Source: Panagrolaimus kolymaensis (lineage: Eukaryota > Nematoda > Chromadorea > Rhabditida > Panagrolaimidae). Taken from it: a DNA stretch of 64,000 nucleotides. The translations under genes and the position numbers were made by a program. Shown in pieces: positions 11,066-21,023 of this stretch. The stretch lies in NCBI GenBank assembly GCA_028622995.1, contig JAJQJQ010000036.1:1984001-2048000 (forward strand), given 5' to 3'. Every line of letters begins with the position of its first letter. Position 1 is the first letter of the stretch. Under the pieces are notes generated by a model. The model was not told the DNA's origin. It did no database searches and saw nothing but the letters and a program-made list of their open reading frames with translations.

Positions 11066-12034
11066 TCAGAGCATCCTGTATAAAAAAATTTTCGCGCGAA
11101 ATGTAAGAAATGGAGGAAAAAAAGTTTCCTTTGTTGTAAGAGCCCAAAGAATAAAAGAGTGAATTTGATTTCGGTAATCTTCAGAAATATTTTCAGCAAA
11201 TGTTAAAAAGAAGCCCGTTTTCTGATTTGTCTGAAATAAAAAACTGAGAATAATTCATTTTAAAATAAAAGTTTTGTTTTTGGCTAACCTTAGCAAATTC
11301 AGAAAAAGTAGCCAAATCAAACGATTCTGGAACATATTTTAATTCAAAACGAATAACATTTTTTTTAAATGATGGAAGTTGTAATAAATTTTTAACCGTA
11401 TCTGTAGTAATTGGCGCAAGAGTTTGTCCTTTGCTAAAGAAAAATATATGTCAATAATTATTTAAAATTTTTTATGGTTAATAAACTTACTAAACAAAAT
11501 CAACTAATTCAGGGAAAAGTTCGAAATAATTTTCGATTGGAGCTATATTTCCATTTGAGTCGAATATATTCGAATTAAAAAAGTTAAGAGTATAAATTTT
11601 CGATGACTTTGAAAGAAGTTGGACTTCTTGAAAACTAAGAATTTGATTATGAATAATTAAAGCTTTAGCAGTGAATCGGAAAATTTTGTTTTGAAATAAT
11701 TTTGTTATATTTAAATTATCAATATTGAGTTCATGAGTGACCCAAATTTTATATGGTGCCTCCAATATATTCGCTACAGTAATACTTTCTCGAGTTTTTT
11801 CTGAATTTAAATTCATTCCCATTCAAATTTTTGATATAACCCATTAACAATAATAATAGGATATTTGAAATAAAAATATTTGCAAGTTTTTAGCAGATTT
11901 CCATAAAATTTTGGCGAGCCAGTATTTTTAGTAATATAATGAATAAGAGTTTCAGGAATCGATAGTTTTTGAGGATATGGGAAAGCAAAAGTATATTCAG
12001 CTGAATTTAAAGTTGATTGGCAGCAGCCATCCAT
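11066..12034 (-). pseudogene. F-box-like family member with a frameshift, copy 4
   Basis: The exons would be 12034-11491, 11433-11289 and 11230-11066. The first part encodes MDGCCQSTLNSAEYTFAFPY, LSIPETLIHYITKN and LLKTCKYFYFKYPIIIVNGL, then hits TGA near 11806. The family sequence resumes in another frame with ANILEAPYKIWVTHEL and runs through exons 2 and 3. No GT-AG intron can repair the frame: the only candidate, about 48 nt, is a multiple of three. An indel near the A5/G3 runs at about 11815-11830 is the simplest cause, either real or a sequencing error. Exon 3 is shorter than in relatives and ends after PPFLTFRAKIF. The closest relative is copy 5. The splice sites downstream are all intact, so any inactivation is recent. 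Confidence 0.7.
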
Positions 12035-12130
12035 TTTTTGTTTTATCAAAATTCTTAAATCTAATGAAAAGAAAAAAAGTTTGATAAATGAAATTTTGTT
12101 TTATCGCAAAGTAATAAATAATTTTGGAAA

Positions 12131-12186
12131 CCATTCATAAACAAACAAATCCATTGGAATCAATAAAGTCTTTAAGGCATAATTAT
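12131..12186 (-). promoter_or_regulatory. Conserved upstream element of F-box-like genes (member 3)
   Basis: The minus strand reads ATAATTATGCCTTAAAG, then TTATTGATTCCAATGG and TTTGTTTATGAATGG. It is about 95 bp before the start of the frameshifted copy 4, whose promoter is therefore preserved. Confidence 0.5.
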
Positions 12187-12585
12187 TTGATATTTTGTTG
12201 TTATTTAAGAATTTTGATCCAAAAAATACGAAACAATATTTGAAGAATATTGTTGTTTCCCTTTTTCTTTTTTTTCTCCCGGAAGAAAATAAAAAAGTTT
12301 AGGTTTAAATAATCAACTAAAAGGTTTTTTATATTTTTCAGTTTGGCAAAAAAAGAGGTAAAATTAATTTTTTGATATAAATCTCCGTCTTTATTTAATA
12401 AGCAATGTTGATTCTATTTTTTTTGGATGTAGCTTTTATTTTAATCTTATAGATATAGAAAATAATAAAACAAACAAAAAATCTATGACAATTTAAATAT
12501 AAAAAATGATAAATATTGTACAAAATTGTCTAGAAAAAATTTTACTGATTTTTTATAAAATTTTGTAATTTTTTGTATTCTTTAT
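12187..12585. other. Intergenic DNA
   Basis: AT-rich spacer between copies 4 and 5. No gene, RNA or repeat structure is supported. Confidence 0.4.
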
Positions 12586-13676
12586 TTAATGACGATGAGA
12601 ATGTCGAAATATAAACAATTTATAAATTTGTGTATTCGTATAAAATTGAAAGATAGGAGATGAATGGTTTGATTTAGGAAAAGTTCGAACAAAATTTTGA
12701 ATTCGCTTTTTATAATCAGCAGAAATATTACGGCAAAATGTTAAATAAAAACTAATTTGTGAATTTTTCTGGGAAATTAAAAAAGGGTGAATTATAAAAT
12801 TTAGAATTAAAAAAACCTTACTTTAGCAAATTTTGAAAAAGTCTTAAAATCAAATAATTCTGAAATTTGTTCCACTTCAAATCGTTTAAGTTTATGAAAA
12901 GCAGGAATTTTTAAAAGAAATTTTACAGTATTTGATGAAATTGGAGATAAAGCTGGTTTGTGGCTAAAAATAAATATATTTATAGTAAGTTGAAATTTTT
13001 AAAGCTTTTTATGCATTTTGGAATAGAAAAAAATATTCTAAACAATTTTTTAGATAAATATTTCGCGCCAAGAACCGCATTTTTAGATTTTTTTAATAAA
13101 GAAAAAATGTTTCTTTAAAACTTACTAAAAAAATTGTTTAATTTTTGGAAAAAGTTCAAAAATTTGTTCGATTGAAACTAAATTTCCGTTAGAATGAAAA
13201 AAATTTGTTTTGGAAAAATGAATGCTGCTAATATTTGTGGACGAAGAAGCAAGCAATTGTAAATCATCGAAGTCAAAATTTTGATTGTTGTGAATTTTGA
13301 GAAATTTAATATCCAATCTAAAGATTTTTTCCATTAACAATTTTGAGATGTTCAGTTCGCGATTAATAAGTAACTCTTCAGTGACCCAAATTTTATAAGG
13401 AGCATTAAAAATATTCATTATTTCAAAATCATTGCTTCCATCAATAAGATCAAATTCCAGATCGATCACATGATTTAATTCATCAACAATAATAATTAAA
13501 GGATTTTTAGAATAAAAATATTTGCAAGTTTTTTGTAAATTTTTATAACCTTTAAATGAACATGGATATTTGAGAATATAATAAATAATATTTGATGGAA
13601 GTGAAAATCTTTGAGGATATGGAGTAGCAAAAGTATATTCAGCCACGGTTGAAGAAGTTGGATGGCAGCAGTCCAT
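12586..13676 (-). CDS. F-box-like expanded-family protein, copy 5 (291 aa, 3 exons)
   Basis: Exons are 13676-13126, 12963-12822 and 12768-12586. It starts MDCCHPTSSTVAEYTFATPY, followed by SLPSNIIYYILKYP and LQKTCKYFYSKNPLIIIVDE. A segment IDLEFDLIDGSNDFEIMNIF precedes APYKIWVTEELLINRELNIS. The FDDLQLLASSSTNISSIHF block is a divergent form of FDELLLFASSPY and is shared with copy 4. The first intron is unusually long for the family (about 160 bp). Exon 3 ends in a basic RHSHRH stretch rather than the usual tail. An upstream in-frame ATG exists at 13748; 13676 matches the start position of its relatives. Confidence 0.8.
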
Positions 13677-13740
13677 TTTGTTTTTTAAAATGCGAGAAAA
13701 AAATGATTGCCTGATTTTTTGATGAATAATAATTTCAGTG

Positions 13741-13800
13741 CCATGCATCCATAAATAAACAAAGCCCTTTGAATCAATAAAACCTTTAAGGCATAATTAT
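13741..13800 (-). promoter_or_regulatory. Conserved upstream element of F-box-like genes (member 4)
   Basis: The minus strand reads ATAATTATGCCTTAAAGG, then TTTTATTGATTC and TTTGTTTATTTATGG, about 67 bp before the ATG at 13676. It matches the other three copies of the element. Confidence 0.5.
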
Positions 13801-14330
13801 TTTTATTTTCTTCAGAAAGACTGACCTCAAAAAAATATGCAAAAATGCTTAGAGGTGTTGTTGCTATTCTTTTTTTGTTTTGGCTTTTGTGAAGAAAGGT
13901 CGTTAATCCAAACTACAAAAAAAATGAAAGTGTTACTTTATTACAGAAAACTGAATAAATTTATCTAAAACTTTTTTGTTGTTGACGTCATATCGAACAA
14001 AAAAACACATTTAATATTTCACTAAAAATAAAATTTAGACACAAATTTTAGTTTTCCTATGACATGTCTGTGACTACTGTATTTTATAGCATTCTGTTTT
14101 CTTGAAATGTTAACATCATATAAATAAATGGTTGCAAAAAAGCCTGACTACTTTTTATTGCAAAAATTTCAAAAACAAAACAACAAACAACACAGACGTA
14201 TGATTGAAAAATTTAAATCCTATTTTTTTGATCAAAAACCAGCGTCATTTTGTATTAAATTTATAAAATATTTTGATTGAATTTTAATGAGTTCAATATT
14301 ATTTAAAACGATGAACACTTTTTAAAAATC

Positions 14331-14340
14331 ATATAAAAGC
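14331..14340 (+). promoter_or_regulatory. TATA box of peptide copy 2
   Basis: ATATAAAAGC lies 87 bp before the ATG at 14418, inside a block conserved with the other peptide promoters. Confidence 0.6.
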
Positions 14341-14417
14341 AACGATCAAAATCAGAGAAATTCAACAACTTCAATTAACAGTTTTAATTTCAAACAAAAC
14401 TTTTTTGTTTCTCAAAT

Positions 14418-14681
14418 ATGTTTAAGCAATTATTTTCTTTGTTTGTATTCTTCGTTATTTTCGAAACATTCATGATCGATGCCGCTCCAATTGCAGCTCT
14501 TCCACATTCACCCATGGAAAATGGAAATGGAACAATTATTGGAAGCCCAAATGTTGTTTCTGGAAATGGAACAAAGCCAAAGGGTGAATGGCGCCGTAAA
14601 AAAGTTCCTTCAAAAACCAAGGAATTACAAGAACGCAGCCTTTACCCATATTATTATGATTATTATTATTATTGTGGGTAA
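14418..14681 (+). CDS. Small secreted peptide precursor, copy 2 (87 aa)
   Basis: This single-exon paralogue of the genes at 2474 and 16351 has a signal peptide MFKQLFSLFVFFVIFETFMI. It keeps the NGT sequons, WRRKK basic site, KTKELQERSLYP and the Tyr-rich tail ending Cys-Gly. It has one extra Val (NVVSGNGT) relative to the other copies. The F-box-like gene at 15062 follows 380 bp downstream on the same strand, the same order as at 2474/1106. The function is unknown. Confidence 0.8.
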   Translation: MFKQLFSLFVFFVIFETFMIDAAPIAALPHSPMENGNGTIIGSPNVVSGNGTKPKGEWRRKKVPSKTKELQERSLYPYYYDYYYYCG

Positions 14682-15061
14682 ATATAAATATTTGGAAGCT
14701 TTTAAAAAATCTCGGCTATTTTTTTGTAAATAAAAAGCTTATATTTTTTGTAAAAATTTATATTTATTTTACTATTTTCTCATATCTTTAATTAATCGTT
14801 TTGTCAATAAAAATATTATCCAAAGTATAAACGTTTCATAAAAAAAAATTTTTTTTCCGCGACAATTCTTTCCTTCTTTATTGTGAATAACCTTTAGAAA
14901 GAAAGAAAAAGTTTACTCGAAGTTTGCCCTAAAAACTTTTTTTATTGATTCATTTATTTGTTTTTGGAAGAGATAATGCAACCAACGACTAAAACTTATC
15001 ATTCATCAAAAAAATAACTTAGTCTTTGGTACGGAAATTTTTTTTTGTAGTGATTTAAAAA

Positions 15062-15809
15062 ATGACTACCATTTCTATTAAATCTTATACTTTTGCTTCG
15101 CCATATTCTCAAAATTTTTCGATTCCATCAAATATTATTTATTATATTCTCAAATATCCATTCGCATCTTCAAAAGGGTTTGAAAAATTGCAAAAAACTT
15201 GCAAATATTTTTATTCTAAAAATCCTATAGTTATTGCTGGAGATGTTTTTAAAGACGGTGAGGATGAAGAAGGAAATCTAAAAATGGGTACCGGTGACAA
15301 TTATTTTTCTCGTTTAGTCTTTCTTGGTTTATTTTTTATAATTCGTAAAAAAAAATTAGTGGCTTTTCCGACGAAAATAATCCCCTTTTGGCAATTACAA
15401 AAGATACCGTAAAAAAATTATTACAAAATCCAAATTTTCAAAAAATTAAAAGTTTGGAATTAAAATATATTCCTAAAACTTTTGATTTAGTAACGTTTTT
15501 TGAATTTTTAAAGGTTTGTCTTTAACAATTTTTTTAGACTTTAGTTATTTTTTTTAGTTAAAGAAAGATGCAAATATAGAATTATTTTTTGGAGAAAATA
15601 TCTCAGAAAATTACAAAATCGAACTTCAAAATCTTGTTTCTTGGATAATTAATTATGCCAAAAAGGATAAATTATTTTATCCACCCTTAATTCAGTATGA
15701 TGGAATGGACGATAAAGTTTTAGAAGAATTAGGAGATTTACGAACTGGTTATAAATGTAATAAGAAGTACGACGAAAATTTAAAAAATCGTTATCCCAAT
15801 TTTTTGTAA
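15062..15809 (+). pseudogene. F-box-like family member with an internal deletion, copy 6
   Basis: Exon 1 starts normally (MTTISIKSYTFASPYSQNFS, IIYYILKYPFASSKGF, LQKTCKYFYSKNPIVIAGD). After about residue 80 it runs straight into what would be the end of intron 1, and the reading frame stops near 15410. The family's YKIW and FDELLLFASSP blocks are absent. Intact exon 2 (15360-15513) and exon 3 (15558-15809) follow, each open in the family frame and ending at TAA 15807-15809 (DANIELFFGENISENYK, YPPLIQY). About 300 bp spanning the rest of exon 1 and the first donor site appear to be deleted. No GT-AG choice that I could find restores the frame. It is paired with peptide copy 2 and homologous to copy 1, including 3' and intergenic DNA. 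Confidence 0.72.
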
Positions 15810-16262
15810 AACCATTCGTTTTATTTTAATTTTTTTGTGCTTTTTTGTTGAAATTTATTTTTATTGCAGAAAGCATAAATAATTTTTCTAATATATTTTT
15901 TTGTTTTTATTGTTGTCATATCGAATAGTTTATTGTTTAATAAATAAATAAAATAAAAATTATAGTTTTTCTGTGACATATTTGTTGTGTCTACTGTATT
16001 TTGGAGTATTGAATTTTTTCACAATTCCGAGTCAGGTTTCTTGACATCATTTCACATATTTACCAAAGAAAAATTATAGACCTATTTTTTTTTTGCAAAA
16101 AATTCTAAAAATAAAATAACAAACAACACAGACTTATGATTGAAAATTTTAATCCAGTTATTTGATCAAAAACAAGCGTCATTTTGTATAAAATTTATTA
16201 AAATCAAAGAGTTTTAATAAATTCAATATTTTTTTAAAACAATGAACACTTTTTTGAAAAGC

Positions 16263-16272
16263 ATATAAAAGC
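16263..16272 (+). promoter_or_regulatory. TATA box of peptide copy 3
   Basis: ATATAAAAGC lies 88 bp before the ATG at 16351, in the same context as in copies 1 and 2. Confidence 0.6.
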
Positions 16273-16350
16273 AACAATCAAAATCAGAGAAATTCAACAA
16301 CCTCAATCAACAGTTTTAATTTCAAACAAAACTAATAATATTTCTCAAAC

Positions 16351-16614
16351 ATGTTCAGTCACTTATTTTCCTTGATTGTATTCTTCGGTATTTTGGCAAC
16401 TTTCACGATTGATGCCGCCCCAGTTGCACCTCTTCCACATTCACCCATGAAAAATGGAAATGGAACAATTGTCCGAAGCCCAAATGTTTCAGGAAATGGA
16501 ACAAAGCCAAAGGGCGAATGGCGACGTAAAAAAGTTCCTTCAAAAACCAAGGAATTACAAGAACGCAGCCTTTACCCATATTATTATGATTATTATTATT
16601 ATTATTGTGGATAA
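16351..16614 (+). CDS. Small secreted peptide precursor, copy 3 (87 aa)
   Basis: This is the third paralogue of the secreted peptide. The signal peptide is MFSHLFSLIVFFGILATFTI followed by DAAPVA. It keeps PHSPMKNGNGT, GNGTKPKGEWRRKK, KTKELQERSLYP and a Tyr-rich tail ending Cys-Gly. Divergence is concentrated in the signal peptide, while the basic site and C-terminus are nearly fixed among copies. That suggests the C-terminal part is the functional unit. The next gene downstream is again an F-box-like member (17119). Confidence 0.8.
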   Translation: MFSHLFSLIVFFGILATFTIDAAPVAPLPHSPMKNGNGTIVRSPNVSGNGTKPKGEWRRKKVPSKTKELQERSLYPYYYDYYYYYCG

Positions 16615-17118
16615 ATAGAAAATCAAAAAAACTTTTTTCGAAATTTTGTAAATAAATGTTTGTATTTTTATCCAAAAACTTAGTTAAAAAAATTTATATT
16701 CATTTAATATTTGAAATTTTTTTGATGTAAATTTTGTATTTTTCTAATAAAATAAAATATAGCAATCTGTTGTATATTTCTCGTTACTGAGAATCCGGTG
16801 CACATCACGGACACAACACAATCTTACTTTTTTTCTCTCGAATTTTTGCAAGTTAATCCCAAAAATTAAAAAAAAGAACCACGAGAAATTTAGAGCCAAC
16901 TATTATATTTCCGTCTTTGGTTTTACACTTGACCTTAGAAAAATATGTATAGCTTATTTTGGCCTCGATTAATATAAAAAGAAATTTATTGATTAAGAAT
17001 ATTGTTTCGTGCTTGGATATTCTCGATTTATCAAATACCAATTTATGCTTTTATATTGCTTCTTTTTTTTCTTGATAAATTCTATTTTAAAAAATTTGAT
17101 TTTTTTTGTTGTTACAAA
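16615..17118. other. Intergenic DNA between peptide copy 3 and copy 7
   Basis: AT-rich and without a supported gene. An in-frame ATG at 17002 would add 39 hydrophobic, Phe-rich residues to the next gene, but family starts favour 17119. Confidence 0.4.
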
Positions 17119-18168
17119 ATGAGCTCTGTTTCAATTAAAATTCGCGGTCCTCAAAAAATGAAGTTGCTTAATTATTATACTTTTGCATCTCCATATCCTC
17201 AAAAATTTTCTATTCCATCGAGTATCATTTATTATATTGTCAAAAATCCATGCTCCTCAAAAGGTTATAAAAATTTGCAAAAAACCTGCAAATATTTTTT
17301 CTCCAAAAATCCTGTGATGATTGTTGATAAATTTCGTTTTAATGTGGAAGAAATTGCTATAACTCTTTTTCATGATGCTCGTCAAAAAAATATTGAAATA
17401 AAGAAGATTGATTTATTGCCATATAAAATTTGGATTACTCGGGAAATTGATATTTTTAGTGGAAACAAAATTAATGTATCGAATTTATTTCAAAGCTTTT
17501 TTAAATTAGATGTGCGGGAGCTTTCTATTCAAGGGCAAAATCTAAGCTTCGATGAGCTTTTGTTATTCGCTTCTTCTCCTTATATTGAGGATATCTGGTT
17601 TTATAAAGTAAATATAAAATATTTTGATGGATCCATGGTACCGATAGAAAAAATATTAGAACTTTTTCCTAAAGTTAACAATGTTACTTAGTAAGTTGAA
17701 TTAGAGTTTAAAAAATTTATATTAATAAAACTATTATTTTAGCTATGTTAATGATGGCTTACCTATTACATCGGAAACTGTAAAGACACTTATGGAAAAC
17801 CCAAATTTTAAAAAAATTAAGCATATGAGTTTGAATTCAATCCCTGAAACTTTTGATCTTAAATGTTTTTATGAACTTGTAAAAGTATGTTTTTTTTACG
17901 AATTTTTGCTAAAAACCAATTAATATTTTTTTAGCAACAAAAACAAACAAGTTTTTGGTTATATTTTTGCGAAGATGTTTCACAAAATTATAAAACACAA
18001 TTACAAATTTTCGCAGAAAATGTAGTTAATTTGGCAAAATCAGATGAAACTTATTTTCCTCCATATATAAGCATGCCTGCAATTAATTGGGATACTTATT
18101 GGGACATTTTCAATTATTGCCGAGCTTACAAAAAAAATTTTTTCGAAAAAGGTGTTACGCTTTTATAA
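17119..18168 (+). CDS. F-box-like expanded-family protein, copy 7 (315 aa, 3 exons)
   Basis: Exons are 17119-17690, 17743-17884 and 17935-18168. It begins MSSVSIKIRGPQKMKLLNYY, then FASPYPQKFSIPSSIIYYI and LQKTCKYFFSKNPVMIVDKF. It keeps PYKIWITREI, FDELLLFASSPYIEDIW and EKILELFPKVNNV. Exon 2 has LPITSETVKTLMENPNFKKI, exon 3 the FCEDVSQNYKTQLQIF tail and FPPYIS. It is the most divergent of the plus-strand copies in exon 3. The third peptide gene is its upstream neighbour. The F-box role is inferred from the N-terminal pattern. Confidence 0.82.
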
Positions 18169-18724
18169 TTATTAGTGCGAAATATTTTTTTTGAACAAAT
18201 TCCTACAACTTTTCATTATTATTCAATCAAAATTATTATATTAATATAATATTGTATTTTAAACATATTTTTGGTTGTGTTATCATTTTTTATTTACATA
18301 CTTGAAAGTTTATTGAAATAAAATTTTTTTTGTTATTACTTATTTTAAAATTTCATTCATAGCACAAAAACCCAAAAAAAGATTCTGTCGTTTCAGAAAT
18401 TTTACATAAATTATCATCTTTAAATTTCGTATCATTTAAACAAAAATAAATTTACCCATTTTTAATTTCGTTGCAACTTGCAACTTTTGAGAGTCAAGTC
18501 AAAAAAGATTTTCAAACCCTTGCCTTCAGATAGTTGCCCTATTATTATTAGTTCTTGACCTTTTGACTTAAACTTTGCCTTTAGAGAAGCAAACTATATT
18601 TTTTTTCATTTCCAATAAACAATTCAGTGATTTATGGATTTTTTGTTCCTGAGTCTTGTGATTTATAAATAATCATTATATATATATTTTCGAATTAAAG
18701 AAAAGAGGTTTTAGACAGTTCAAA
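18169..18724. other. Intergenic DNA
   Basis: AT-rich spacer between copies 7 and 8. No gene is seen. Confidence 0.4.
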
Positions 18725-19779
18725 ATGCTTCCAACTTCTCTCAAAGCTTTAAATTTTCGAAAAATAAATTTTGATGATTATCCTGAATATTACAGTTTTG
18801 CTTCACTTGGTCCTCTTCGTCAACGTTTTTCTCTTCCGAGACATACAATTTATCATATTCTCCAATATCCATGCTCCTCAAAAGGTTACAGAAAGTTGCA
18901 AAAAACTTGCAAATATTTTTATTTTAAATATCCTGTGATTGTTGTTGATAATGTAAATAAAGATGGTAATGATAATGAATGGAATTTAAGAATTCATAAC
19001 GGCAGATATGGTTTTCATCATATCAATGTTTCAATCGCGCCATTCAAAATTTGGAACGCAAAACGACTTTCGATTTTTATAAATATAAATATTCCGAAAT
19101 TGTTTAAAAGTTTTTATCGATTTGAAGCCAAGAGCCTTGATATTCAACATCAAAATCTTACTTTTGATGAACTTTTATTATTCACTTCTTCGCCCTATAT
19201 TTTTGAAATTTTTTTTATTAACGTTAAAATTGAACATTCAAATGGAACCAAAGTGGCAATTGAAAAAATATTTGAACTTTTTCCAAAATTAATCAACTTT
19301 AAATTGTAAGTTTATTATAAACAAATTTATTTATAATTATATATTCCACAAATTTTTAGTGGATTTTTTGATCGGAATTCCATTTTGCCTATTACGAGAG
19401 ACAGTGTAAAAAAGCTAACAGAAAACTCAAACTTTTTAAATATTAAAAACTTGGAATTAAAAAATACTCCAGAAACTTTTGATTTAGTTACATTTTTTGA
19501 ATTTTTAAAAGTGAGTTTTTTATCGTCGATTTTTTCTGACTCTAAATAAAACTTTTGCAGGTAAAAAAAGATGCAAATATTAAATTATTCTATGGTAATA
19601 ACCTCTCTAACAATTACATGAACCAACTTTACGCTTTTATTTCTTGGTTGTTTAATTTTGCAAAAATGGATAAATCATTTTATCCACTCATAATTTGGTT
19701 TCGTGGAATGGATGAGAAAAATCTTAATGAATTAAAACAATTACGAACTAATTATATGTGTAGTAAATTACGAACCTAG
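18725..19779 (+). CDS. F-box-like expanded-family protein, copy 8 (316 aa, 3 exons)
   Basis: Exons are 18725-19305, 19360-19510 and 19561-19779. The sequence runs MLPTSLKALNFRKINFDDYP, FSLPRHTIYHILQYPCSSKG, LQKTCKYFYFKYPVIVVDNV, FDELLLFTSSPYIFEIFF and IEKIFELFPKLINFKL. Exon 2 encodes LPITRDSVKKLTENSNFLNI and PETFDLVTFFEFLK, exon 3 KKDANIKLFYGNNLSNNY and YPLIIWFRGMDEKN. Exon 3 is clearly most like that of copy 9, the next gene, consistent with a tandem duplication. All splice signals are canonical. Confidence 0.84.
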
Positions 19780-20011
19780 TATTTGTAATTTTCTACGGTT
19801 TAAATGTTTTTTCTATTCTTTTATTCTAAATTTCTTTTTCATTTTGTATTGATTATTATTGTTTTGCTGGGTAACAAAAACTTGACTTTGGCCCTAAATA
19901 ACTTATTGATTTATAATTTTGTTTATGGTTTGATAGCGCTGAGACTAATAGTTTCCATTTATAAAAAAAATTAATTCTTATTTTTGGAAAAAGGTAGTTT
20001 GTCTTCGTAAA

Positions 20012-21023
20012 ATGAATTTGGTTAACTTTTATTCTTTTACTTCGCCCTATCCTCAACAATTTTCAATTCCATCAAATATAGTTTATTATATTCTTAAATA
20101 TCCATTCGCATCTTCAAAAGGTTATAAAAAATTGCAAAAAACCTGCAAATATTTTTATTCCAAAAACCCCATTGTGGTTGTCGATGCTGTGCATAAAAAT
20201 GGTTATTCTGGGAGTATAAGTCTTAGAAATGACGGATATCGTTACCTCAATATTTATCCTTCGAAGGCATTACCCAAAATTTGGAATATTAAAACACTTT
20301 ACATTTTTAATAAAATAGAAAAAAAAATATCAGATTTATTACAAGGGTTTTATCGATTCGACGCCAAAAGTCTCATTATCCAATATCAAAATTTAAGCTA
20401 TGATGAGCTTTTATTATTTGCTTCTTCCCCTTATGTTTCCGAAATCAATTTAAATGTTGTTAATATTCACCATTCAAATGGTTCGATGGTATTTGTTGAA
20501 GAAATAATTCAGGTTTTTCCTAAACTTGTAGATTTTCGTTAGTAAGTTTTTAATATGTTTGTTTATATATTCCATAAATTTTTAGTGACTATTTCGGAAC
20601 AAATTCCATCTTGCCTATAACACGAGATACCGTAAAGAAGCTATCCGAAAACCTAAATTTTTACAATATTAAATGGTTAGAACTAAGAAATATTCCTGAA
20701 ACATTTGATTTAATAACTTTTAAAGAATATTTGAAGGTTCGCATTTGCCAATGGCTTTTTTGGTTTTAGACAAAATTGCTTTTTAGGTGAAAAAAGATAC
20801 AAATATTACATTATATTTTGGAGAAAATGTCTCAGAAAATTACAAAATTCAACTTCAAAATTTTGTTTCATGGATAATTAATTATGCAAAAACAGATGAA
20901 TTATTTTATCCACCCATAGTTTGGTTTAGCGGAATTGATAAGAAAATTCTTAGAGAATTAAACCAAGTACAAACTGATTATATGAGTTATAAACAGTTTC
21001 GCAAATATCTAACATGTTATTAG
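20012..21023 (+). CDS. F-box-like expanded-family protein, copy 9 (305 aa, 3 exons)
   Basis: Exons are 20012-20541, 20586-20736 and 20787-21023; the first intron is only 44 bp. It starts MNLVNFYSFTSPYPQQFSIP, then NIVYYILKYPFASSKGYKK and LQKTCKYFYSKNPIVVVDAV. It has YDELLLFASSPYVSEINL, EEIIQVFPKLVDFR, exon 2 LPITRDTVKKLSENLNFYN and exon 3 KKDTNITLYFGENVSENYK with FYPPIVWFSGIDKK. It lies 232 bp after copy 8 in the same orientation. It is the last gene of the cluster; no family member is found to the right. Confidence 0.85.

Noticed and set aside
11770..11880. An intron that would repair the frame of F-box-like copy 4
   Set aside because: The only plausible GT...CAG segments here are multiples of three in length and so cannot correct the shift.
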